The position numbers and the translations under genes are program-made. A DNA stretch of 64,000 nucleotides from UBA965 sp040396955 (GTDB taxonomy: Bacteria; Chloroflexota; Chloroflexia; Chloroflexales; Roseiflexaceae). Position 1 is the first letter of the stretch. Every line of letters begins with the position of its first letter. Location: positions 186,001-250,000 of the forward strand of contig JBBAWX010000001.1 in the NCBI GenBank assembly GCA_040396955.1. The letters are read 5' to 3'. Below the pieces are notes generated by a model. The model was not told the DNA's origin. It made no database searches and was given only the letters and a program-made list of their open reading frames with translations. Shown here in pieces: positions 42,947 through 51,026 of the stretch.

Positions 42947-43741
42947 ATGCAACTCGCTTTTATCGCGCAAAACGACTTGACTGGTCTTGAAGCTGATTGT
43001 CGCTTTGCGGTCCGTCACAACATTCATTTTTTAGAGTTTAATTTTTGGGAAGAATTTGCCCAAGTCGACCAGAACTACATACGTTCGATTCGTGGATTAC
43101 TGGACGCATATGGATTGCAGTGTGCGTCGTTCGGTATTTGGGGCTACAATCACATTTCACCAGACAGCAGCGAGCGGAGCGATGCGCAGTATCAGCGTGA
43201 GCGGGCCATCGAGTTTGCTACGCAACTCGGTTCACGCGTATTTGTGAGTGGTGGTGGGCAGATCTCCGATGTCCTTGACGAAAACGTCTACACCTTTGCG
43301 CGGGTGATGCGCCCGAGCATTGATGCCGTGCACGAGCGGGGCATGCACTATGCCGTGTATGGGTTTCACGGTGGCTTCCTGGCCAATCCGCAAGCCTACG
43401 ACCGTCTCTGGTCGGTGGTCGGTGATGTGGGTATCAAGTTTGATGCGGCCAACATCGCTCAGGCTGGCTTTGATTATCTCGACATCTTGCGGCGCCAGGG
43501 CAAACGCGTCAAGCACGTCCACATCAAAGAGGTCTTGTTTCATCAGGGCGAACGTATTTCTGAGCCGCCGGCGGGTATGGGTGACATTCGTTGGGGGCCA
43601 TTACTCGCGCTCCTCTACGAAGCCGAGTATAGCGGTATTCTCTCGATTGAGCCCCACGGTCCATTTTGGACACGGCCAGGGCAACGTGAACGCATGATTT
43701 TGTTGACACGGCAGTATTTGCTCCCCTTTTTGTATGCTTAA
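42947..43741 (+). CDS. Sugar phosphate isomerase/epimerase (TIM barrel)
   Basis: 264 residues, xylose-isomerase-like barrel. Metal-site segments: a Glu early in FLEFNFWEEF, GFHGGFLANPQAYDRL, KFDAANIAQAGFDYLD and KHVHIKEV with the His, then ILSIEPHGPF with the last Glu. AGAGGAAA precedes the ATG. First gene of a three-gene set with a Gfo/Idh dehydrogenase and another isomerase; such triads occur in sugar oxidation-elimination pathways. Confidence 0.8.
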   Translation: MQLAFIAQNDLTGLEADCRFAVRHNIHFLEFNFWEEFAQVDQNYIRSIRGLLDAYGLQCASFGIWGYNHISPDSSERSDAQYQRERAIEFATQLGSRVFVSGGGQISDVLDENVYTFARVMRPSIDAVHERGMHYAVYGFHGGFLANPQAYDRLWSVVGDVGIKFDAANIAQAGFDYLDILRRQGKRVKHVHIKEVLFHQGERISEPPAGMGDIRWGPLLALLYEAEYSGILSIEPHGPFWTRPGQRERMILLTRQYLLPFLYA

Positions 43742-43767
43742 ATAGCAGCGTAGCAAGTGAGGACGAC

Positions 43768-44760
43768 ATGGCAAATGTGCGCATTGGAATCATCGGTTGT
43801 GGAGGAATGTCGCGCCGGCACGGGCGGATGTTTGATGCCTTGCCCGATGTTGACGTGGTAGCGCTCGCAGAGCCGAGTCAAGTCAATCTCGAGCGTTTCA
43901 TCGTAGAGACAGTCTCGGACAAGGCGCACGTACCCACCACCTACGCTGATTACCGTGACATGCTCGCCCACGAACGTCTCGATGGGGTGGTGATTGTGAC
44001 CCCGCATAATCAGCATTTTGCACAGGCCATGGCCGCAATGCAAGCTGGATGTCATGTGTTGGTCGAAAAACCAATGGTCATTGACACCGAAGATGCGTTG
44101 GCACTCATCGAACGTGCAGAACAGCTACAAAAAGTTGTTTCGGTGGCGTTTCCAGGACCGTTTACGTGTGAATTTCAATACATTCGTGACACGATTGCCC
44201 AAGGTGGGCTCGGTCAACTGTCGTTGACCACTGGGGTTTGTGCCCAGCCGTGGATACAACACCAAAAAGGTACCTGGCGAAGCGACCCACGGCAGTCAGG
44301 GGGTGGAAATTTGTACGACAGCGGTGCACACATGTTCAACGCTATGCTGTACTTGACGGGGCAAGCGGTGACCGAGGTCTATGCGGTAATCAACAACAAA
44401 TCGGAACAGGTCGACATTGCAGGGACGGTGATGATGCGCTTTGCAGATGGCACCTTGGGGAGCGCTGCGGTCAGTGGAGACGCAACCGTTTTCGAGCAGG
44501 GGATTTACATTCAAGGTACCTCCGGAAGTGTCAAAACGAGCATATACGGTGGTACAATGGAGCATTGGCAGGGAGAGACGTTGGTCAAGTACCCACAAGT
44601 GCCAGTGACACAGTCGATCCAAGAAAACTTCCGTGATTGCGTGTTGGGGCGTGCCCAGACACCCAGTCCGGCGTTGTTGGGGTTACGGCAAGCGCGCCTG
44701 ATGGATGCCGTGTATGCCTCAGCTCGGCGTGGTGCTCCGGTATCGGTCGTCGCAGACTAA
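43768..44760 (+). CDS. Gfo/Idh/MocA family oxidoreductase
   Basis: 330-residue dehydrogenase. Rossmann start VRIGIIGCGGMSRRHGRMFD; the VEKPMVIDTEDALALIERAE stretch carries EKP. The catalytic segment is GGGNLYDSGAHMFNAMLYL with the D-x3-H pair. Ribosome site GAGGA lies before the ATG. It separates two isomerase genes and is co-directional with both, at 26 and 57 bases. Confidence 0.84.
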   Translation: MANVRIGIIGCGGMSRRHGRMFDALPDVDVVALAEPSQVNLERFIVETVSDKAHVPTTYADYRDMLAHERLDGVVIVTPHNQHFAQAMAAMQAGCHVLVEKPMVIDTEDALALIERAEQLQKVVSVAFPGPFTCEFQYIRDTIAQGGLGQLSLTTGVCAQPWIQHQKGTWRSDPRQSGGGNLYDSGAHMFNAMLYLTGQAVTEVYAVINNKSEQVDIAGTVMMRFADGTLGSAAVSGDATVFEQGIYIQGTSGSVKTSIYGGTMEHWQGETLVKYPQVPVTQSIQENFRDCVLGRAQTPSPALLGLRQARLMDAVYASARRGAPVSVVAD

Positions 44761-44817
44761 CGTTCGCCCTTTGGCCAGTGGTGTGATGCGCTTGTTTCGT
44801 ATACAGAAAGGGAACCC

Positions 44818-45660
44818 ATGAAAGTCGGTATTTTGACGGCCCCCGTGAGCAAACAGCCTCTTGAAACGCTCATCCCCTGGGCAGCCTCCATTGGCGTACA
44901 GCAGTTGGAGCTTGACGTGAGTCCCGGGTCAAACTTCGATGCACTGACGGTTGGCGCCAGCGAAATTGCCAAACTGCAGGAATTGCTCAAGCAACACAAC
45001 ATGTCGTTGTCGGCAGTGGTGTGTTATTGGCACAGCATGATGACGGGCGTCAGCGATGAGCACCGTGCATCGTCGAAGCAAGTCTTCCCGGCGGCCATCC
45101 GTTTGGCTGCCAAATTGGGTGTGGCCAATGTCGGTGCTCTGGCTGGTTTCCCCACTGCAGGCAAAAATCGCACCCAGACCATCCAAGAGGATTTGCCCGC
45201 TCATTTGCGCCCCATGGTCGATTTGGCCAAAAACGAGGGTGTGCAGATCATGTTTGAAAACTGGTATGCCACCAATTTGCAGAATTTGGAGCACTTCGAG
45301 GTGCTGTTCAAGACCTTCCCAGACGCTCATCTTGGCCTCAACTATGACCCGTCACACCTTGATTGGCAGGGCATCGACCACATTGACGGTGTACGTGAAT
45401 TCAAAGACCGCATCTTCCACGTGCATGCCAAGGATGTGTGGGTAAATCCCACCCGGCTCGCACGCGTCGGTTCTGGTGGTGAGGGCTGGTGGCGTTACGT
45501 GTTGCCCGGGTATGGTCGCATTCGCTGGGGTGAGTTCGTTACCACGTTGCGCCGAGTTGGCTACGACGGTGTTGTGTCGGTTGAGCACGAAGACGACGCC
45601 TTTAGTCCCGAAGAAGGTTTCATCAAGTCGGTGCGCTACCTGCGTTCGGTCATCGATTAG
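44818..45660 (+). CDS. Sugar phosphate isomerase/epimerase (TIM barrel)
   Basis: 280 residues, a separate subgroup from the isomerase at 42947. Metal or catalytic stretches: MFENWYATNLQNLEHFEVLF, LGLNYDPSHLDWQGID, IFHVHAKDVWV and VVSVEHEDDAFSPEEGF. AAAGGGAA precedes the ATG. The long loop GGEGWWRYVLPGYGRIRWGE is common in Gfo/Idh-linked members. Last gene before a terminator-like hairpin. Confidence 0.82.
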   Translation: MKVGILTAPVSKQPLETLIPWAASIGVQQLELDVSPGSNFDALTVGASEIAKLQELLKQHNMSLSAVVCYWHSMMTGVSDEHRASSKQVFPAAIRLAAKLGVANVGALAGFPTAGKNRTQTIQEDLPAHLRPMVDLAKNEGVQIMFENWYATNLQNLEHFEVLFKTFPDAHLGLNYDPSHLDWQGIDHIDGVREFKDRIFHVHAKDVWVNPTRLARVGSGGEGWWRYVLPGYGRIRWGEFVTTLRRVGYDGVVSVEHEDDAFSPEEGFIKSVRYLRSVID

Positions 45661-45691
45661 CTCGTACAACGTATTCGTTTCGGCATTTTGG

Positions 45692-45723
45692 AACAACAGC
45701 GGGGATGGCCCTGCTGTTGTTTC
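45692..45723 (+). terminator. Terminator-like hairpin after the isomerase operon
   Basis: AACAACAGC (45692-45700) pairs with GCTGTTGTT (45713-45721), with GGG/CCC extending inward; short T-rich tail (TTTCTGT). Confidence 0.55.
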
Positions 45724-45743
45724 TGTACCACAGTAAAGTAGTT

Positions 45744-47927
45744 ATGCACATTCCCACCCCGACGTCCGAACAACTGGCGGTCATTGCCCACCCGCTCAAG
45801 CATCATGCCCGAGTCTTGGCCGTGGCCGGATCAGGCAAAACGACGACCATTGTGTTGCGGGTCGCCTATCTCATCAAAGAAATGGGGGTCGCTCCGGCGG
45901 CTATTCGCGTATTCGCCTACAATGCGTTGGCTCGTCAGGAGCTGAAACAACGCATTGAGCATCTGTTGCCCGAAAAAGCCGATCAGCCCCGTGTCGACAC
46001 ATTTCATTCATTCGCTTTTCGTTGGATCAAAGAGGCTATTTCGCGGGGCCTGCTCCCCGAGCCAGCGGAGTGGTGGCTCGACGAAGAGAGCGACCGTTCG
46101 CGACTCGTCATGCACCGTGCCATACAGTCGTTGGTGCAAGAAGGCGTCATCAGCGATGACGCTGTCGATGTTGATGCGGTGGCCTCAGCGATTACATTGT
46201 GGAAAGCGGCACACATTCCACCGGGGAGTGATCGCGCTGCGCATGCCACACATGCCGATATTCCACTCGTCTACGCACGCTACGAAGAAATGCGAATGGC
46301 CGCTCAGGCCGTCGGGTTTGATGATTTTGTCGCATTGTTGCTCGAACTCCATGCTACCCAACCCAACTACTGGCGGCGCATGTGTGGCGGCATCAAGGTA
46401 ATGATTGTCGACGAGTACCAAGATGTCAATTTTGCGCAACAACGCCTCGTAGAAGCCATTGCTGGCGATTCGGCCGATGTCATGGTGGTAGGTGATGACG
46501 ATCAAACTATCTACGAATGGCGGGGAGCGCGCCCCGACTTTTTGTTGCAACGTTTTGCCAGCGGCTTGTCGCCACGCCCGGTACTCGATTATCCCCTGAG
46601 TGTGAGCTTTCGGTTTGGGCCGCTGTTGGCACAGTGCGCCCACAACGTGATTGTGCGCAACAGTGTGCGCTTCGCCAAAGATTTGGTTGCAGCTCATTGG
46701 CATCAGAGCACGGAGGTACGTGTCTACCGTGATACGAGTGAGCAGGCTGGGGTCATCGATGCACAACTCTGTGGCGTGCTCCAGGATTGGTTGGCGCACC
46801 ATGCGGCGAGTACATGTGTGGTGGTTGGGCGTACCATTGCCCAACTTCAGGCACTTGAGGTGGCGTGTCTGCTTGCAGGGATGCCCTATCAGGTATTGGG
46901 GCGTGCGCCCTTCTATGAGCGTCGCGAACACCGAGTGTTGTTGTGGTATGTTGATCTTGCGCAACAGCTTGATGCCCCACTCAACGACGCATTAGCACAG
47001 GCGATGATACGGGTGGCCAATGTGCCCATGCGTGGTGTGGCCAGCGATACATTGAAGCAGCTGTTGCGCCAAGGTCAGGCTGCCGGCTGGACGGTGCGGG
47101 ATACGTTTGCGCAACTCTTGACAATCGTTACACCGCAGAGTCATGCACATGCGCACATCGATGATTGGCTGGCCCTCCTTGAATCATTGCAACGTCAACT
47201 ACAGGCGGGTGTGAGTGCCTACGAATTACTGAGTGGACTTGTGCAGGCACTCCGGCTCGACCAGCATTTTCTGCGTGCATTTGGTCGTGGTGAAGCTGCC
47301 CTTGAGCGCACACATGCAGTGCGTCACTTGATCGCAGTCGTCGAATATCTTGCCATTCCAGGTCCAGAATTCTGTGCGTGGATGCGGGCCTTTGATCATA
47401 CTGCGGGGCGCGAGACCGCTGAGCAGGTGGTCTTCACCACCGTTTATCGGGTCAAAGGGCTTGAGTACGAGCATGTGGTGATGCCGCAAGTGCTCGAGGG
47501 CTACTTTCCGGCCATCGGGAGCTCTCCCGAAGTCTACGATCGTGCCGATCCACAGGCTGTGCCTGCAGCGTCAGAGGCCAGTGAAGCCGAGCGCCGGCTC
47601 TTTTATGTGGCAGTGACCCGCGCCAAAGAGTGTCTGACCATTGGTGTGCCCCAACCGGCCCCTGGGTTGGGGCGTGATGCGCTTCCGAGTGCTACCATGT
47701 CGCGGTTTTTGTACGAAATGCGCCGTGAACCGACCGAAAACATCCTCATTGCCGCTGAAAACGACGTCGAGATGCTGGCGGAAACCTTGCAAACCTACGG
47801 CATTAGCCGCGGATTTTGGCAACACCTCCAGCGCTACTTACACGACAATGAGGCGGCGCTCCAGGTGCTTGCCGACTACTCCGGTGAGTGGTGGCCAATG
47901 CGACCAGCTCGCCCCAAACGTGGGTAA
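45744..47927 (+). CDS. UvrD/PcrA-like superfamily 1 DNA helicase
   Basis: 727-residue 3'-5' DNA helicase. Motif I VLAVAGSGKTTTIVL, motif Ia FAYNALARQELKQR, motif II IVDEYQDVNFAQQ, motif III GDDDQTIYEWRGARP, motif V VYRVKGLEYEHVVMPQ and motif VI RRLFYVAVTRAKE are all clear. No nuclease domain. I take ATG 45744; the frame reaches 45705 but lacks a ribosome site there. The stop lies only 5 bases from the stop of the convergent nuclease-helicase gene. Probable role in repair or replication restart. Confidence 0.88.
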   Translation: MHIPTPTSEQLAVIAHPLKHHARVLAVAGSGKTTTIVLRVAYLIKEMGVAPAAIRVFAYNALARQELKQRIEHLLPEKADQPRVDTFHSFAFRWIKEAISRGLLPEPAEWWLDEESDRSRLVMHRAIQSLVQEGVISDDAVDVDAVASAITLWKAAHIPPGSDRAAHATHADIPLVYARYEEMRMAAQAVGFDDFVALLLELHATQPNYWRRMCGGIKVMIVDEYQDVNFAQQRLVEAIAGDSADVMVVGDDDQTIYEWRGARPDFLLQRFASGLSPRPVLDYPLSVSFRFGPLLAQCAHNVIVRNSVRFAKDLVAAHWHQSTEVRVYRDTSEQAGVIDAQLCGVLQDWLAHHAASTCVVVGRTIAQLQALEVACLLAGMPYQVLGRAPFYERREHRVLLWYVDLAQQLDAPLNDALAQAMIRVANVPMRGVASDTLKQLLRQGQAAGWTVRDTFAQLLTIVTPQSHAHAHIDDWLALLESLQRQLQAGVSAYELLSGLVQALRLDQHFLRAFGRGEAALERTHAVRHLIAVVEYLAIPGPEFCAWMRAFDHTAGRETAEQVVFTTVYRVKGLEYEHVVMPQVLEGYFPAIGSSPEVYDRADPQAVPAASEASEAERRLFYVAVTRAKECLTIGVPQPAPGLGRDALPSATMSRFLYEMRREPTENILIAAENDVEMLAETLQTYGISRGFWQHLQRYLHDNEAALQVLADYSGEWWPMRPARPKRG

Positions 47928-47932
47928 TACGT

Positions 47933-50900
47933 CTACCAGTCAAACCAGTCATCGTTGTTGATTGCTGGTGCCGCTTGCACGCGTGTGCCATTGCCCTCCG
48001 CACAATGTGCGAGCGCCGGGCAATGCGCACAGTACGCGGGTTGCGGGCGCGCCGGGTACTCCCCATTGACAATGTGGCGCGCCGCGTGTTGCAGGTGTTG
48101 GCGAGTCTGGAGCAACGCAGATTCACTGTGGTCAATGGTGACGGTCTTGCCACTGCGGGCATGGTAGACCGCTAGTGCGGGTGGTTGCGTCGACCCAGTA
48201 ATTTGCATGACGGCCAATGCGTAGAGTCGGAGCTGATCGCCATGACGCTCAGCAATCCCATCTACGGATTCGTCCGTTTTGTAATCGATGATTGCTCCTT
48301 GATACCAGCGGTCAATGATGCCACTCAATTCAATCACTGCATCGCTGGTCTCGACATTCCAGATGATGCGTTGCTCCACGTCACGCGGAAGTGGTGGTGT
48401 GTGCCCGAGATGACTGTGTAGGTATTGTGCAATCATGCTGGCTACGAGGTCGCTGACTGCAGTGGGTACCGGCTCGTCGACGCTGCCGAGCGCAAGATGC
48501 TGGAGTTGATCGGCGCTGGCACCGGGATGACTCGCATGTAGCTCGCACGCAGCATGAAATAAAATGCCGATTAGGCGTGCGTCGTGGCCCGCCTCTTGGG
48601 TGTCGTGTGGTCGCACCTCTTCACCCGCGTCGGTTTCGCTCGGCTCAGTGAGTGTGGTGAGCTGATTGATGCCTACAATCATGGTGTGTGCGGGCAGTAG
48701 AGTAGGTCGGCTTGATGGAGTTGGCTCTGTTGTCATCAGTGCATCAAAACCACTGCGGCGTTGATATCGGAATCGCTTGGGGCATTGTACGATTTCATGC
48801 AGGCTTGAGGGTGATAGTTGGATAATTGGTTTCCCCTGTAGCACGACTGGTGCACCTGCTGGTGGAGTGGGGGCAGGTGTGGTGTCGTGGCGCATCGTGT
48901 GGGGTATGGTAGCCGCCGCATGGTCGTAGGCAAAGACGATGCCTGGCCCGTGCTTGCCGGAATCTGCTTGGAGTGTCAACAACAGATTATCGAAGCAATC
49001 TGTGTGCGTACTGTTTCGTTTGCGTTGCGGAGCAGTGACCATCAACCAGCGTTTGGCACGAGTGAGAGCCACGTACCACAACGCTTGGACTTCGTTGTAG
49101 GTGATGCGGGCAAGCTCAGTGATATCGGCATGTTGGAGCTCGGTGAGTTGCGGATCCACAATGCGACCGGCATGGCTGGTCATCTGTTTTTCTTCTTTGT
49201 GGGTGTAGGCGTGCGCATCAACCACAAAAATAGCCGTGTATTCAAGCCCCTTCGCACTATGGACGGTCATCAGTTGTACTGCATCCGGATTACCGATAAG
49301 CTCTGGTGTCAGGCAGATCGACTTGTGCTCGAGGCGAAACAACATGGTGGCGACTAGTGTTGCTACATCCGCGGGCTGTGTGGTATGCATTTCTTGGACG
49401 AGTTTTGTGGCGAGGCGTTGTCCGTAGGCGCTCAACTGTTGCCAATACCCGCTTGCGTGGAAGACACGGAGCATCCAATCAGTGGGCGAAAGCTGCCATT
49501 GCCACTGTCGGGCCGCCGCTATCAACTCCATGAGCGCCTGTAGCGCAGGGATGCGCGGGGCGGCTTGGTCAAAGGCCTCCCATAGCGTGCATGTTGGGTA
49601 CTGTTGTCTGATACTGTGGAGCGCTGCTTCATCAAGGATGCCAAGGCACTGGTGCACGGTACGCACCAATGAGTGTTCGTATGCCGGGTTGGCAATCGCC
49701 GCGATGAGATGAATCATGTTGCGTACGTCTGGGCGCAAGAAAAAAGGGTCATCTTTGCCGCGATCGTAGGGAATGTTGGCTGCTTCGAGGGCTGCCACAT
49801 ACGTGGCAATATATGTGCGCCTGCGAAGCAAGATGGCCATGTCAGCATATGCGACCCCGTGTTTGTGATGAAGCTCTTGGATGCGTTGTGCTACCGCTTC
49901 AGCCTCTTGCTCGCGACTCTCATACTGGGTCAAGATGACCGAATCATGGGGAATGTCCGCTTCGTTGCGGGCTGCGACGAGCTGCTCCTGCGGATTAAAT
50001 TCTGGCGGGTTCCCAAATTTATACGTTGCTAGGCTGAGATTGGCCACCGTCAAAATAGGTGACGTAGAACGCCAGTTATCGCGCAAGTACAGCGAATGAT
50101 CGCTGTACGCATTGACTTCGGCAATGTTTTGCACGTTCGCTTGGCGCCACACATAAATGGCTTGACGTGGGTCGCCGGCCACGGTGCGGCTGTGGGGGCG
50201 ACCTCCGTGGTGTGGCGTAATCGATTGCAATAGATGGGCCTGCGCCGTGTTGGTGTCTTGATATTCGTCGACTAGCACAAACCGAATGTGCTGGCGGAGC
50301 TCGGGGTGATGCTGAATCAGTGTCGGGATGATGCCAATAATCTCATCGAGATCGAGCCTCCCTTGCATGTTCAGTGTCTGTGCACGTTGACTGAAATTCC
50401 AAATCAGCATCTGCGCGTACAGCGCATGTTTGGCGCTTAGTGGTGCATCGCCGCTGAACGTATGGCGCACGTGTTCGGCATCATAACCAAGACCTTTCAG
50501 GTCAGCAATAATGCCAAACACTTCTCTGCGAATCGCGTCATCGTTCCAGTTGTACCGTTGCAGTTGGTGGTCCATCTGTGCGAATGCACGTTGCCACCCG
50601 TCGTGCAAAAACTCCTCCCAGCACGCCTCTGCGAGCATGGTGTATTCGGTTTCATCACAAAAGGGCATATCGGGGTCCAGATTGAGAGGAATGCTCCGCT
50701 GCAACGCGAGTTTGGCAGCAAAGGCATGGAACGTCGAGATCTGTGCCTCCGCCATGTCGAGCCCCGTGAACGGTAATCCAGCAGCGCGTACCGCATAGTG
50801 GATACGCGCCCGCATCTCTGTGGCTGCTTTATCGGTGAATGTGAGTACGACCACATTGCGTGGGTGGAGCTCCGGATGTGCGTTGAGGACGTGCACGTAA

Positions 50901-51025
50901 CGCTGTGACAGGGTCTCCGTTTTGCCAGTGCCGGCTCCTGCAATCAAGCACACGGTTGCGGTTGTGGGCGCCAGAATGGCCTGTTGTTGGGCTTTATTTT
51001 CGGTCAATTTCATGGATGTACTCAT
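47933..51025 (-). CDS. AddA-like helicase-nuclease with Fe-S type PD-(D/E)XK domain
   Basis: 1030 residues: UvrD-like helicase at the N-terminus (IAGAGTGKTETLSQRY, FVLVDEYQDTNTAQ, GDPRQAIYVWRQANV, MTVHSAKGLEYTAIFV) and a C-terminal RecB-type nuclease. The latter has the first Cys in LHEIVQCPKRFRYQRR, GAIIDYKTDESVDG as the catalytic D-x-K, QLRLYALAV, and the closing C-x2-C-x5-C in YCAHCPALAHC. These four Cys are the Fe-S nuclease signature known from AddB and Cas4. Start at 51025 has GGAGGG at five bases, just after the stop of the upstream partner. Likely resects DNA ends at double-strand breaks. Confidence 0.85.
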   Translation of the reverse strand: MSTSMKLTENKAQQQAILAPTTATVCLIAGAGTGKTETLSQRYVHVLNAHPELHPRNVVVLTFTDKAATEMRARIHYAVRAAGLPFTGLDMAEAQISTFHAFAAKLALQRSIPLNLDPDMPFCDETEYTMLAEACWEEFLHDGWQRAFAQMDHQLQRYNWNDDAIRREVFGIIADLKGLGYDAEHVRHTFSGDAPLSAKHALYAQMLIWNFSQRAQTLNMQGRLDLDEIIGIIPTLIQHHPELRQHIRFVLVDEYQDTNTAQAHLLQSITPHHGGRPHSRTVAGDPRQAIYVWRQANVQNIAEVNAYSDHSLYLRDNWRSTSPILTVANLSLATYKFGNPPEFNPQEQLVAARNEADIPHDSVILTQYESREQEAEAVAQRIQELHHKHGVAYADMAILLRRRTYIATYVAALEAANIPYDRGKDDPFFLRPDVRNMIHLIAAIANPAYEHSLVRTVHQCLGILDEAALHSIRQQYPTCTLWEAFDQAAPRIPALQALMELIAAARQWQWQLSPTDWMLRVFHASGYWQQLSAYGQRLATKLVQEMHTTQPADVATLVATMLFRLEHKSICLTPELIGNPDAVQLMTVHSAKGLEYTAIFVVDAHAYTHKEEKQMTSHAGRIVDPQLTELQHADITELARITYNEVQALWYVALTRAKRWLMVTAPQRKRNSTHTDCFDNLLLTLQADSGKHGPGIVFAYDHAAATIPHTMRHDTTPAPTPPAGAPVVLQGKPIIQLSPSSLHEIVQCPKRFRYQRRSGFDALMTTEPTPSSRPTLLPAHTMIVGINQLTTLTEPSETDAGEEVRPHDTQEAGHDARLIGILFHAACELHASHPGASADQLQHLALGSVDEPVPTAVSDLVASMIAQYLHSHLGHTPPLPRDVEQRIIWNVETSDAVIELSGIIDRWYQGAIIDYKTDESVDGIAERHGDQLRLYALAVMQITGSTQPPALAVYHARSGKTVTIDHSESALLQTRQHLQHAARHIVNGEYPARPQPAYCAHCPALAHCAEGNGTRVQAAPAINNDDWFDW

Positions 51026-51026
51026 G

